From Kiritimatiellia bacterium (GTDB lineage Bacteria; Verrucomicrobiota; Kiritimatiellia; RFP12; UBA1067), in the NCBI GenBank assembly GCA_017628025.1, contig JAGBZX010000005.1:1-37439 (forward strand): DNA of 37,439 bases, read 5' to 3'. Position numbers and translations under genes: made by a program. Below, piece by piece: positions 8,477 to 20,903 of the stretch. Numbering within the stretch: position 1 is the stretch's first letter; each line of letters begins with the position of its first letter. Under the pieces are notes generated by a model. It was not told the DNA's origin. It saw nothing but the letters and a program-made list of their open reading frames with translations, and did not search any database.

Positions 8477-8749
8477 TCAAACGCGATGCATTTTTTCGAA
8501 AATCTCAGCCTTCTGACAATTCGTCTTCAAGACTAACGAAGCACCAATACGCTCAAGACCCATCGAGAAAGCATCAAAGCTTTTGGTACACTCTGAAAGA
8601 TCAACTATCATCATCATATTAAAATAACCGCCTGTTACCGTTTGCGAAATATCAAGAATATTAACTTTGTTTTTCGCCAGATACGTACATACCTTTGCAA
8701 GGATGCCAACCGTATCACGACCAATAACTGTTATGATGGTTTTCTTCAT
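8477..8749 (-). CDS. ACT domain protein, UPF0237 family
   Basis: This 90-residue protein is a single ACT domain: [20 protein letters not shown] at the N-terminus, then the LDISQTV strand and the [10 protein letters not shown] strand. ACT domains bind amino acids or similar ligands and usually act as regulatory modules, here as a stand-alone protein. The start overlaps the fumarase beta stop as ATGA and the UPF0210 gene follows after 4 bases. The pair ACT-UPF0210 is a known conserved neighbourhood. The ligand cannot be told from the sequence. Confidence 0.9.
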   Translation of the reverse strand: MKKTIITVIGRDTVGILAKVCTYLAKNKVNILDISQTVTGGYFNMMMIVDLSECTKSFDAFSMGLERIGASLVLKTNCQKAEIFEKMHRV

Positions 8750-9327
8750 TTTCCTTTGCCTTTCAAAAGTTTCAAAAGTATTTTTTTGCTCTTCTGGCGA
8801 ACTTGAGAAAATAGCGAATTGCCAGAAGCGTCCATTGCTACAACTGCTTTAAAATCTTTTACTCGCAAATGCCAACAAGCTTCTGCCGCGCCAAACTCTT
8901 TAAGAAAATCAACCTTTTCAACTTTCTCTACGCTGGCTGCTGCAAGAGCCGCCGCGCCGCCAACCGCTTGGAGGTAAACAGCGCCATGCTTAACTAATGA
9001 AGCGTGCGTAGCTTCATCCATGCCACCCTTTCCAATAATAAGCCTAACGCCTGACGCGGCAATAAATTTGGGCTCATAGACATTCTCTCTAACGCTTGTA
9101 GTGGGGCCTGCGGCAACTACCTGCCACGATTGGCCATCAGGGATAACTACTGGCCCACAATGATATAACGCACCATCCTTAAATTCTTTTGGTATTGCGC
9201 CACCGTCAGAGAAATGCTTATGAAATGCATCGCGCCCAGTAACGATAATACCTGAAATAGAAACTATATCGCCAGCCTTAAGCGAGCGTACTGTCTTTTC
9301 ATCAACTGGCAGATTTATGCTTTTCAT
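8746..9327 (-). CDS. Fumarate hydratase class I / L(+)-tartrate dehydratase beta subunit
   Basis: This is the C-terminal (beta) half of the two-subunit iron-sulfur hydro-lyases. Typical stretches are SLKAGDIVSISGIIVTGRDA, YHCGPVV, AAGPTTSVRENVYEP and VRLIIGKGGM. It makes the active site together with the alpha subunit. I start at ATG 9327 (MKSINLPVDEK) because it overlaps the alpha stop as ATGA; the GTG at 9363 would add 12 residues inside the alpha gene. Length is 193 residues. Fumarase is the default reading, but tartrate dehydratase cannot be excluded from sequence alone. The stop overlaps the next start by 4 bases. Confidence 0.9.
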   Translation of the reverse strand: MKSINLPVDEKTVRSLKAGDIVSISGIIVTGRDAFHKHFSDGGAIPKEFKDGALYHCGPVVIPDGQSWQVVAAGPTTSVRENVYEPKFIAASGVRLIIGKGGMDEATHASLVKHGAVYLQAVGGAAALAAASVEKVEKVDFLKEFGAAEACWHLRVKDFKAVVAMDASGNSLFSQVRQKSKKILLKLLKGKGK

Positions 9328-10142
9328 TTTATATTTATCGTGCATCTCCTGCACGCCCAACACATATAAGCTACTGTGACAAAAAAAGAAGCCGGTAAAC
9401 GAGAGCGGAAGGCTGTCTTTACGCCAAGCAATGTCGTTCGACCACCTAAACCCATAGGCCCTATTGAAAGCGAGTTTGCTTCATCTAAAAGCCTCCTCTC
9501 AAAATCTGTTTGCTTCTCATCAAGGGGTCTTAAAAGTTGTTCTTTGGCTACTGAATACCCAGTAACGCGATCACCGCCAACTGCTACGCCAAGTATCCCT
9601 GGCGCACAACCATAACCTTGAGCATTTACTACTGCGTCTAACACACACTTTCTAACGCCCTCAAGATCACGCCCTGCGCCTAAAGAAGCATCTGGCAATG
9701 AATATTGCCTACTCATATTTTCTGAGCCGCCACCCTTCATAAGAAGTGTAACTCCACGACGCTTACAATAATGAACTTGTGGCGAGCCAGGGCCACAATT
9801 ATCATCATATGACGCACCTGTTAAGGCATCAATTGAGTTGCGTCTTAGATAGCCAAGTTTAGTCGCTTTAGCAACGGCTTTTTCAACCTTTTCACGCGTC
9901 ACCTTAGTCCTAAGGCTTTCTGAAACATAAAACGTTAATGTGCCAGTATCTTGGCATAAAGGCGTGGAATTCTTTTTGGCTAGGGCGCAATTTTCAAGCA
10001 CAGTTGAAAGAACAACTTCTGCTGACGATCCCTTTTTCTCGTTGCCTTTTGCGATTTGAAGAGCGCGAACGACGTCCCCCGGCAGGGAAGACGTCGTTCG
10101 ACGGATCAATTCGACTATTTGGTCGACTATTGTCATTGCCAT
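9324..10142 (-). CDS. Fumarate hydratase class I / L(+)-tartrate dehydratase alpha subunit
   Basis: This is the [4Fe-4S]-binding subunit of a class I, oxygen-sensitive fumarase or tartrate dehydratase (272 residues). It shows LCQDTGT with Cys63, MKGGGSENMS, GYGCAPGILGVAVGG and GPMGLGGRTTLLGVK. Fumarase links malate and fumarate in the anaerobic TCA branches. The C-terminus (MCWACRRCTINIK) is rich in Cys and a little unlike the usual ending. The start is ATG 10142 or the next ATG at 10136. The gene begins 5 bases after rpoC, so it is probably read from the rpoB promoter; the beta subunit gene overlaps its end. Confidence 0.9.
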   Translation of the reverse strand: MAMTIVDQIVELIRRTTSSLPGDVVRALQIAKGNEKKGSSAEVVLSTVLENCALAKKNSTPLCQDTGTLTFYVSESLRTKVTREKVEKAVAKATKLGYLRRNSIDALTGASYDDNCGPGSPQVHYCKRRGVTLLMKGGGSENMSRQYSLPDASLGAGRDLEGVRKCVLDAVVNAQGYGCAPGILGVAVGGDRVTGYSVAKEQLLRPLDEKQTDFERRLLDEANSLSIGPMGLGGRTTLLGVKTAFRSRLPASFFVTVAYMCWACRRCTINIK

Positions 10143-10147
10143 TGAGA

Positions 10148-14503
<4,356 letters not shown>

Positions 14504-14522
14504 ACTTTACTCCGTATTAAAA

Positions 14523-17500
14523 TTAAAACGTCATACCCGAGATAAGATCATCATCAGCTTCGAGCAATGGCTGCTCTACTGCGACTTGCTTGTTCTCGTT
14601 CTTGCGACGGTTCTCCTGATCGCCACCCATTAACTGCGTATCAAGGCAAAGGCCACGAAGCTCGTGGATAAGCACTGAGAACGACTCAGGCATACCAGAA
14701 TCGAGCATATTGTTGCCCTTGACGATAGATTCATAAATACGGGTACGACCCTGAACGTCGTCAGACTTAACGGTGAGAAGTTCTTGAAGCGCGTATGCTA
14801 CGCCGTATGCCTCAAGAGCCCACACTTCCATTTCGCCCATACGCTGACCACCGAGCTGTGCTTTACCGCCAAGAGGCTGCTGCGTAACGAGCGAGTAAGG
14901 ACCTACTGCACGAGCATGAATCTTGTCAGTAACTAGGTGGTGAAGCTTGAGCATGTAAATTACGCCGACAACAACCTTCTGTTGGAATGGCTCACCTGTA
15001 AGACCATCAAAAAGAACCGTCTTACCTTCAGGGCATATCCAGCTCTGAGCACCATCCTGAGATTCTTGAACCTTGCGAGCCTCAAGAAGCATCTGGTCAA
15101 TCTCACTCTCTTCAACACCGTCAAACACTGGAGTTGCAGCATGGAAACCGAGATACTTACAAGCCAAACCGAGGTATGTTTCGAAAAGCTGACCAAGGTT
15201 CATACGCGAAGGCACGCCGAGCGGGTTAAGAACAATGTCAACTGGGCGACCATCAGGAAGGAACGGCATATCACAGCTTGGAAGGATGCGAGAAACGACA
15301 CCCTTGTTACCGTGACGGCCTGCCATCTTGTCACCAACAGAGAGATTCTTCTTGTCGACGAGATAGACGGTTACCTGACGATCAACTTCGCCTTCACCTT
15401 CAATATCACCGAAAAGACCGCCCTCTGATTGGTCACCAGCGTCATCAAACGCGGCAAACTCTTCAGCGTAAATATCCATCACACTCTTAAGCTTATCATA
15501 ATCGTCGCCTTCATCCATCGACCAATTATTGCGAGCCTTAACGAGCGAGGAAAGTTGAGCCTTGCGAATCTTCTTCTCGGCAGGGATAATAACATCACCT
15601 GTTTCGCTATTTGTAATATCGACAGAGAAGCTCTCACCCATGAACTCAGAAACGAGCTTCATAAGGAGTTCCTTCTCAATCTTCTGGATTTGCGCTTTGC
15701 GCTTCTTCTGCGTTGAGCGCTTGCCTTTAGCCGAAACACCGCCAGACTGCTTATTGGAAACAACCTGAACGTCCATAACTACGCCAGTGGTGCCTGGAGG
15801 AACGGTAAGCGAAGTATCGCGAACGTCAGCAGCCTTCTCACCGAAGATCGCTCTAAGTAGGCGCTCTTCTGGGCTAAGTTCCGTCTCGCCCTTTGGCGTA
15901 ACCTTGCCGACGAGAATATCACCAGGCTTGACCTCTGCACCTATGCGGATAATGCCAGAGGCATCGAGATTCTTAAGCGCATCCTCGCTAACGTTAGGAA
16001 TATCGCGAGTGATTTCTTCTGGTCCGATTCTCGTTTCGCGAGCTGTGCATTCAAACTTAATAATATGAAGCGATGTAAGCGCGTCTTCTCTTACGAGACG
16101 CTCGTTAACGAGAATAGCGTCTTCGAAGTTATAACCGCGCCAGCTCATAAACGCTACGAGCAAATTCTTTCCGAGAGCAAGCTCGCCTTGGTTTGTCGCA
16201 GGACCATCTGCTAAGCACTGACCAGCAACAACCTTCTGACCTTTCTTGACGATTGGCTTCTGGTTAAAGCAAGTGCCTGCATTGCAACGGCGGAACTTCT
16301 GGAGGCGATAACGCGTAACACCCTTCTGAAGCTCCTTAACGAAATCATAGTTAGCAGGATCTTCTGGGTGAGGTTCGACCCAGGAAGGAAGGCTGCCGTC
16401 ATCAGTTACTAAAATCATGTCAGCAGAAACGTATGCAACAACGCCGTCCTTTTCTGCGCACACGATAACGCGGCTATCCTTAGCGCTAATCTCTTCCAGA
16501 CCAGTACCAACATATGGACGCTCTGTCGTCATAAGAGGCACGCCCTGACGCATCATGTTCGCGCCCATGAGCGCACGGTTTGCGTCGTCGTGTTCAAGGA
16601 ACGGGATAAGGCCAGCAGCAATTGAGATGACCTGCATAGGAGCTACGTCCATATACTGAACATCTTCGGCTGGACGCTCACAGAACTCCGTCATATAACG
16701 GCACGTGACCATTTGATCAACAAATGCCTTGTCGGCTGTAAGCGGCGCATTAGCCTGAGCGATAACGAAAGTCTCTTCTTCATCAGCAGGAAGATACTCA
16801 ATCTCGTCAGTAACCTTGCCATTAACGACCTTACGATAAGGAGTCTCGATAAAGCCAAACTCGTTAACCTTAGCATAAATACCTAAGGACGAGATAAGAC
16901 CAATGTTTGGACCTTCAGGCGTCTCAATAGGGCAGATACGACCGTAGTGAGATGGATGAACGTCGCGGACCTCAAAGCCAGCGCGTTCACGCGAAAGACC
17001 GCCAGGACCGAGAGCAGAAAGACGACGCTTGTGAGCAAGAGCTGACAACGGGTTCGTCTGGTCCATAAACTGAGAAAGCTGGCTGCGGGCAAAGAAATCG
17101 CCGATTACTGAGCTAAATGTCTTGGAGTTGACAAGCTTCTGCGGCGTAAGCGCGCCCTGGCCTTGATCGTGAGTGGTCATACGCTCGCGGATGAGGCGCT
17201 CGGTACGAGCCAAGCCAATGCGGCACTGATTTTCGAGCAATTCACCTGCCGTGCGGATGCGGCGGTTGCCGAGATGGTCAATATCATCAACCGTCTCCTT
17301 GCCGCTGTGAATCTTAAGAAGCAAACGAATCGCTTCAATAACATCAATACCACCTTCAAGAAGCGTACGAAGACCTTCATCAACAGTACCAGCAAGGCCG
17401 AGCTTCTTGTTGATTTTATGGCGACCGACATAGCCAAGGTCATAGTGCGCCTGTTCAAAGAACATACGATGGATCATCGTCTTTGCGTTAGCTACGCTAG

Positions 17501-18446
17501 GCGGATCTCCTGGGCGCATGCGGCGATAAATTTCTTTAAGAGCGTCCTCTTCGTTGCGGATACCGCTCTTTGAATCTTCACGGAGAGTCTTAATAAGCGT
17601 ACCATTGTCAACTGAAACGTCTGCCACTTCAATCTCAGAGATACCAGCAGCAGCGACCTGCTCCATTAAACCAGGAGTTACAGGATCAAACCTACGAGCG
17701 ATAACTACATTAGAAGCTACGTCGCAAAGGTCTTCTTTCATTACGAGAAGTCTGAGGTCCTTCTCAGTATAAACTCTATCTGTGGAGAGCTTCTTGAACT
17801 CATAGAAAAGCCCCATGATAGCTTCATCAGAACCATGACCAAACGCTCTTAAAAGTGTCGTAGCATAGAATTTACGACGGCGCTTGCGCTGATCCATAAA
17901 GCACCACATGATCTCATTGGTATCGAACATGATCTCGATCCAATTGCCGCGATCAGGGATAATGCGAACAGAAAGAAGCTGCTGACCATTGGCATGAACC
18001 TGACGCTCAGTAGAAATACCAGGCGAACGGTGAAGCTGCGAGACGATAACACGCTCTGCACCGTTAATAACAAAGGCTCCGTCATCAGTCATTACTGGCA
18101 TATTGCCAAGGAACACAGACTCTTCACGCACCATGTCGGCTTCTTTAAGACGGAAGACGGCATTAAGCGGACGAACATAAGACTCGCCAGAAATAAGAGC
18201 CTGGAGATGTGACTTTTCAGCTGGGCCTAAAGTATAGTTAACAAACTCTAATGAATAGCGCCCATCTGGAGTTGTGACAGGGAAAATTTCACGGAAAACA
18301 GCCTGAAGGCCTTTGTTTTCGCGCTTCTGGGGCTCAATATCTGGTTGGAGGAACTCTTGATACGACTTAGTTTGAATGTCAATCAAGTCCGGCATCGGCG
18401 AAGCCATGCCACGAAGGCGTCCGAAGACTTTGCGTTTTTCACTCAT
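14523..18446 (-). CDS. rpoB: RNA polymerase beta subunit
   Basis: RpoB forms the other half of the RNA polymerase cleft and the rifampicin pocket. The 1307 residues include the rif region (FFARSQLSQFMDQTNPLSAL, then HKRRLSALGPGGLSRERAG), PIETPEGPNIGLI and the C-terminal GGKAQLGGQRMGEMEVWALE. The rif-site residues look like the normal sensitive form. It is the first gene of its transcript: upstream is a tRNA on the other strand, not rplJ/rplL as in most bacteria. A promoter with TATAAT at 18580-18585 lies about 130 bases upstream. Confidence 0.99.
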   Translation of the reverse strand: MSEKRKVFGRLRGMASPMPDLIDIQTKSYQEFLQPDIEPQKRENKGLQAVFREIFPVTTPDGRYSLEFVNYTLGPAEKSHLQALISGESYVRPLNAVFRLKEADMVREESVFLGNMPVMTDDGAFVINGAERVIVSQLHRSPGISTERQVHANGQQLLSVRIIPDRGNWIEIMFDTNEIMWCFMDQRKRRRKFYATTLLRAFGHGSDEAIMGLFYEFKKLSTDRVYTEKDLRLLVMKEDLCDVASNVVIARRFDPVTPGLMEQVAAAGISEIEVADVSVDNGTLIKTLREDSKSGIRNEEDALKEIYRRMRPGDPPSVANAKTMIHRMFFEQAHYDLGYVGRHKINKKLGLAGTVDEGLRTLLEGGIDVIEAIRLLLKIHSGKETVDDIDHLGNRRIRTAGELLENQCRIGLARTERLIRERMTTHDQGQGALTPQKLVNSKTFSSVIGDFFARSQLSQFMDQTNPLSALAHKRRLSALGPGGLSRERAGFEVRDVHPSHYGRICPIETPEGPNIGLISSLGIYAKVNEFGFIETPYRKVVNGKVTDEIEYLPADEEETFVIAQANAPLTADKAFVDQMVTCRYMTEFCERPAEDVQYMDVAPMQVISIAAGLIPFLEHDDANRALMGANMMRQGVPLMTTERPYVGTGLEEISAKDSRVIVCAEKDGVVAYVSADMILVTDDGSLPSWVEPHPEDPANYDFVKELQKGVTRYRLQKFRRCNAGTCFNQKPIVKKGQKVVAGQCLADGPATNQGELALGKNLLVAFMSWRGYNFEDAILVNERLVREDALTSLHIIKFECTARETRIGPEEITRDIPNVSEDALKNLDASGIIRIGAEVKPGDILVGKVTPKGETELSPEERLLRAIFGEKAADVRDTSLTVPPGTTGVVMDVQVVSNKQSGGVSAKGKRSTQKKRKAQIQKIEKELLMKLVSEFMGESFSVDITNSETGDVIIPAEKKIRKAQLSSLVKARNNWSMDEGDDYDKLKSVMDIYAEEFAAFDDAGDQSEGGLFGDIEGEGEVDRQVTVYLVDKKNLSVGDKMAGRHGNKGVVSRILPSCDMPFLPDGRPVDIVLNPLGVPSRMNLGQLFETYLGLACKYLGFHAATPVFDGVEESEIDQMLLEARKVQESQDGAQSWICPEGKTVLFDGLTGEPFQQKVVVGVIYMLKLHHLVTDKIHARAVGPYSLVTQQPLGGKAQLGGQRMGEMEVWALEAYGVAYALQELLTVKSDDVQGRTRIYESIVKGNNMLDSGMPESFSVLIHELRGLCLDTQLMGGDQENRRKNENKQVAVEQPLLEADDDLISGMTF

Positions 18447-18579
18447 TACTTAGCTTACCCTGATTTGTTAGTTAAATTCAATTTATACGCGTATTTTTAG
18501 TAAAAAAACCAGATGCCTGAAGTGTGGGAAGCGACCACTTTGTTAACGGTACACCTGAAATCTACTAAAATGTTCGAAT

Positions 18580-18609
18580 ATTATATCAAAAAAAAGCCCT
18601 TGCACGCAA
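18580..18609 (-). promoter_or_regulatory. Promoter for the rpoB operon
   Basis: On the minus strand TTGCGT (18609-18604), an 18-base spacer and TATAAT (18585-18580), preceded by TG, form a good sigma-70-type promoter. The leader to the rpoB ATG would be about 125 bases. The -35 box overlaps the -35 box of the tRNA promoter on the other strand. A weaker TATAAA lies nearer to rpoB. Confidence 0.65.
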
Positions 18610-18628
18610 TAGGTTTTTTTGATAAACT
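18600..18628 (+). promoter_or_regulatory. Promoter for the CAU-anticodon tRNA
   Basis: TTGCAC (18600-18605), a 17-base spacer and TAAACT (18623-18628) stand just upstream of the tRNA, with a predicted start near 18635. This is divergent from, and overlaps, the rpoB promoter. Confidence 0.5.
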
Positions 18629-18643
18629 TCTCTCCATACGTGT

Positions 18644-18720
18644 GGACCCGTAGCTCAGTCGGTCAGAGCAGGTGACTCATAATCTCCGGGTCGTGGGTTC
18701 AAGTCCCGCCGGGTCCACCA
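18644..18720 (+). tRNA. tRNA with anticodon CAU (elongator Met, or Ile2)
   Basis: The 77 bases fold as a full cloverleaf. The 7-bp acceptor stem is perfect (GGACCCG with CGGGTCC), the D stem is GCTC/GAGC, the anticodon loop is CTCATAA with CAT at 18678-18680, and the T arm is GTGGG/CCCGC around TTCAAGT. CCA is encoded. The anticodon stem has a central U-U mismatch. The G1-C72 pair rules out an initiator. The overall sequence resembles tRNA-Ile2 (lysidine-modified CAU) at least as much as elongator Met, so the amino acid is open. It is the only complete plus-strand gene, and its 3' end is 2 bases from the stop of the convergent YibE/F gene. Confidence 0.95.
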
Positions 18721-18722
18721 CT

Positions 18723-19805
18723 TCATTCCCCTCTTCTAAATATTAGCGCGCCAACAAAAGCTGTAAAAGGCGCAACTAAAACCAGCCCCAAACTACCAAC
18801 CAAGGTTTTTGCAATTTCTGCCGAGACAAGTGTTGTATTCAAAAAATCGATTGGATTTGTTTTTTGAGCAGCAAAAACCATAAGCAGCGTAAGGTACCCT
18901 CCAGAGTATGCCAACAAAAGAGTTGTTGTCATTGTTCCAACTACTGCTCTGGCAATTCGCAATCCAGAACTAAAAAGCTCTTTAAAGCCGAGCATTGAAT
19001 TGTGGTGCTTAACCTCTCTAATGCCGGCGGCTATATCCATGCCCAAATCCATAACAGCACCAGAAGAACACAAAATTATAGCACCTATAAAAATGTCTCT
19101 TAAATCAATAAATTCACAACCTGAATAAAGTAGACGCTGCGCAAATGGCATCGTAAAGCCATTAATTGACATTACTCTAGTACATACATGTGCTAATAAA
19201 AGCGATGATATTACACCTAGCATTGAGCCACAAAAAGCAGCAAATGCCGTTTTTGACCATCCTGCAACTAAATACATTATAACAGCAGTTAAAACTGCAA
19301 CGACTAAAAACACAACACTTGAAGCATGCCATCCAGAAAGACATAGCGGGATAAGAAGTTTCCAAACAGCAAAGCAGCTAAATACAAAACTAAAAAGCGC
19401 CTTAAGTCCTGTCCACCCACCAAACACGCATAGCAAAAGGCAAAACATACCAAAGAAAAACGCTATCCATCCTAGGCGCCAATGATCGCGCGCAACAAGG
19501 GGCTCGCCGCCCTTAGAAACTATCGCTATATCACCTACTTTAAACTTCTTATCAACCTCGCCTTGCCCACGCAATTCATTAACAGCTTCTCTAATTTTTC
19601 CATCAGAACAGAGAACTTTTAAATATTCGCTACCATACTCTACTCATCCAGAAACATGAAGCGCCGAATCATCAACCGCAACAACCTTGCATCGCTCCGT
19701 TTGAGCAGAATCATCACAAAGAGCATTAGGCGAAGGTATAAAATACATTCCGACGCAAGCAACTATTAAAAAAACGGTGGGTAAAATTTTATTTAGCCCC
19801 TTCAT
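18723..19805 (-). pseudogene. YibE/F family membrane protein with an in-frame TGA
   Basis: The frame begins at ATG 19805 with a signal-anchor (MKGLNKILPTVFLIVACVG) and continues through VVAVDDSALHVSG. It then meets TGA at 19646-19644 (codon 54) and goes on without shift as VEYGSEYLKVLC, IREAVNELRGQGEVDKKFK and VGDIAIV. The part after the stop (from 19574) holds the YibE/F core with about seven membrane segments and the motif SSGAVMDLGMDIAAGI. Both sides fit the family pattern, so one nonsense mutation, a sequencing error or recoding explains it. AAGGAG lies upstream of the ATG and baiN ends 20 bases before. YibE/F function is not established. If translation restarts downstream, a product lacking the periplasmic N-terminus is possible. 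Confidence 0.75.
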
Positions 19806-19825
19806 GCCTAATATACACTCCTTAA

Positions 19826-20902
19826 TTAACTCCGATGAATTGACGCGACAGCTTTAGCAGCTGTTGCAAAAGCCATCGTAAGATTATAGCCACCAGTGGG
19901 ACCGTCAATATCCATTACTTCGCCAGCAAAATACAACCCTGACACCTTTTTAGATTGCATCGTCTGTTGGTCTATCTCTTCTAACGCCACTCCACCAATC
20001 GTAACTATCGCTTCCTTTACGGGGCGAGATTTAAGATTAGAAAATCTTAAACGCTCTTTCTCCACCCAAACCTCGATAGTATAATCTTTTAACCCTGCAT
20101 GTTCTATAAATCTTTGCGAATTATAAATCGCCGCGCCACTTAAGCCGAATGCTTCAAAATCAACTTCGCCACGATACTCGTAAAGAAGCTTATCGTCAGA
20201 AGAAAAGACTCTAGCCCTAGCATCCTCGAATCTGTGACCTGCCCGACGCGTCACTTTAGGTTCTAGCGTCTCTAGCCCAATAAGTCCTGCACGATAAGGC
20301 ACTAATTTATGTCCCAATAAACGAGCAAACTTCTGGCCATCACCAACCGAACCTAACTTTGGATAACTAACGCCGCCTGTTGCCAACAAAACATTTTCTG
20401 CCCAAACTGTGAAATTTTTTGTAGCAACGATAAAACCATTTTTCTGCGCCTGAATTCCTGTTACCGGGCAGTTTGTTATTATCGGAGTTTCGCTATTTCT
20501 TAATAAATCTCCAAACGCATGCACTATTGTGGCAGCTCTTCCATCGGCGGGAAACATCCTGCCATCGGCCATACGCCTTACAGGAACATTAAGAGAACGG
20601 AAAAACGAAATTATTTTCCTAGGCGGAAAACTTCGTATTGACGGCGCTAAAAATCGCGACAGAGCCTCTGCACTTGACGAAGAGCATGGGTATTGGATGT
20701 CGCTGAGAAACTGCTCAGGAGAAATATCTTTTGTAAAATTACATCTACCATTAGCAGTCATTAAAACTTTTGATCCTAAACGAGCCTTGCGCTCTATTAG
20801 CAAAGCTGGGATTCTCTTTTCTGCCGCCATACATGCAGCAAACATCCCTGCTGCGCCGCCACCTACTATAGCAAGCTTTACTGGTGTATGTTTAATAGCC
20901 AT
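19826..20902 (-). CDS. FAD-dependent oxidoreductase, HI0933/YhiN (BaiN) family, short form
   Basis: This flavoprotein has an N-terminal FAD-binding motif (LAIVGGGAAGMFAACMAAE), the family signature KVLMTANGRCNFTK near residues 45-58, and the C-terminal GLYFAGEVMDIDGPTGGYNL. The family includes BaiN, proposed in bile acid reduction, but most members have no proven substrate. At 358 residues it is shorter than the usual 390-420. The missing part appears to be the mostly helical insert between the beta domain (IEVWVEKERL) and EAIVTIGGV. It lies 1 base after the FN3 protein gene and 20 bases before the YibE/F gene, so all three probably share the rubrerythrin transcript. Confidence 0.87.
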   Translation of the reverse strand: MAIKHTPVKLAIVGGGAAGMFAACMAAEKRIPALLIERKARLGSKVLMTANGRCNFTKDISPEQFLSDIQYPCSSSSAEALSRFLAPSIRSFPPRKIISFFRSLNVPVRRMADGRMFPADGRAATIVHAFGDLLRNSETPIITNCPVTGIQAQKNGFIVATKNFTVWAENVLLATGGVSYPKLGSVGDGQKFARLLGHKLVPYRAGLIGLETLEPKVTRRAGHRFEDARARVFSSDDKLLYEYRGEVDFEAFGLSGAAIYNSQRFIEHAGLKDYTIEVWVEKERLRFSNLKSRPVKEAIVTIGGVALEEIDQQTMQSKKVSGLYFAGEVMDIDGPTGGYNLTMAFATAAKAVASIHRS

Positions 20903-20903
20903 A

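Noticed and set aside
19598..19646. Selenocysteine insertion at the YibE/F TGA
   Set aside because: Only a weak 5-bp stem with a G-U pair can form downstream, and the family is not known to contain selenocysteine. A mutation is more likely.
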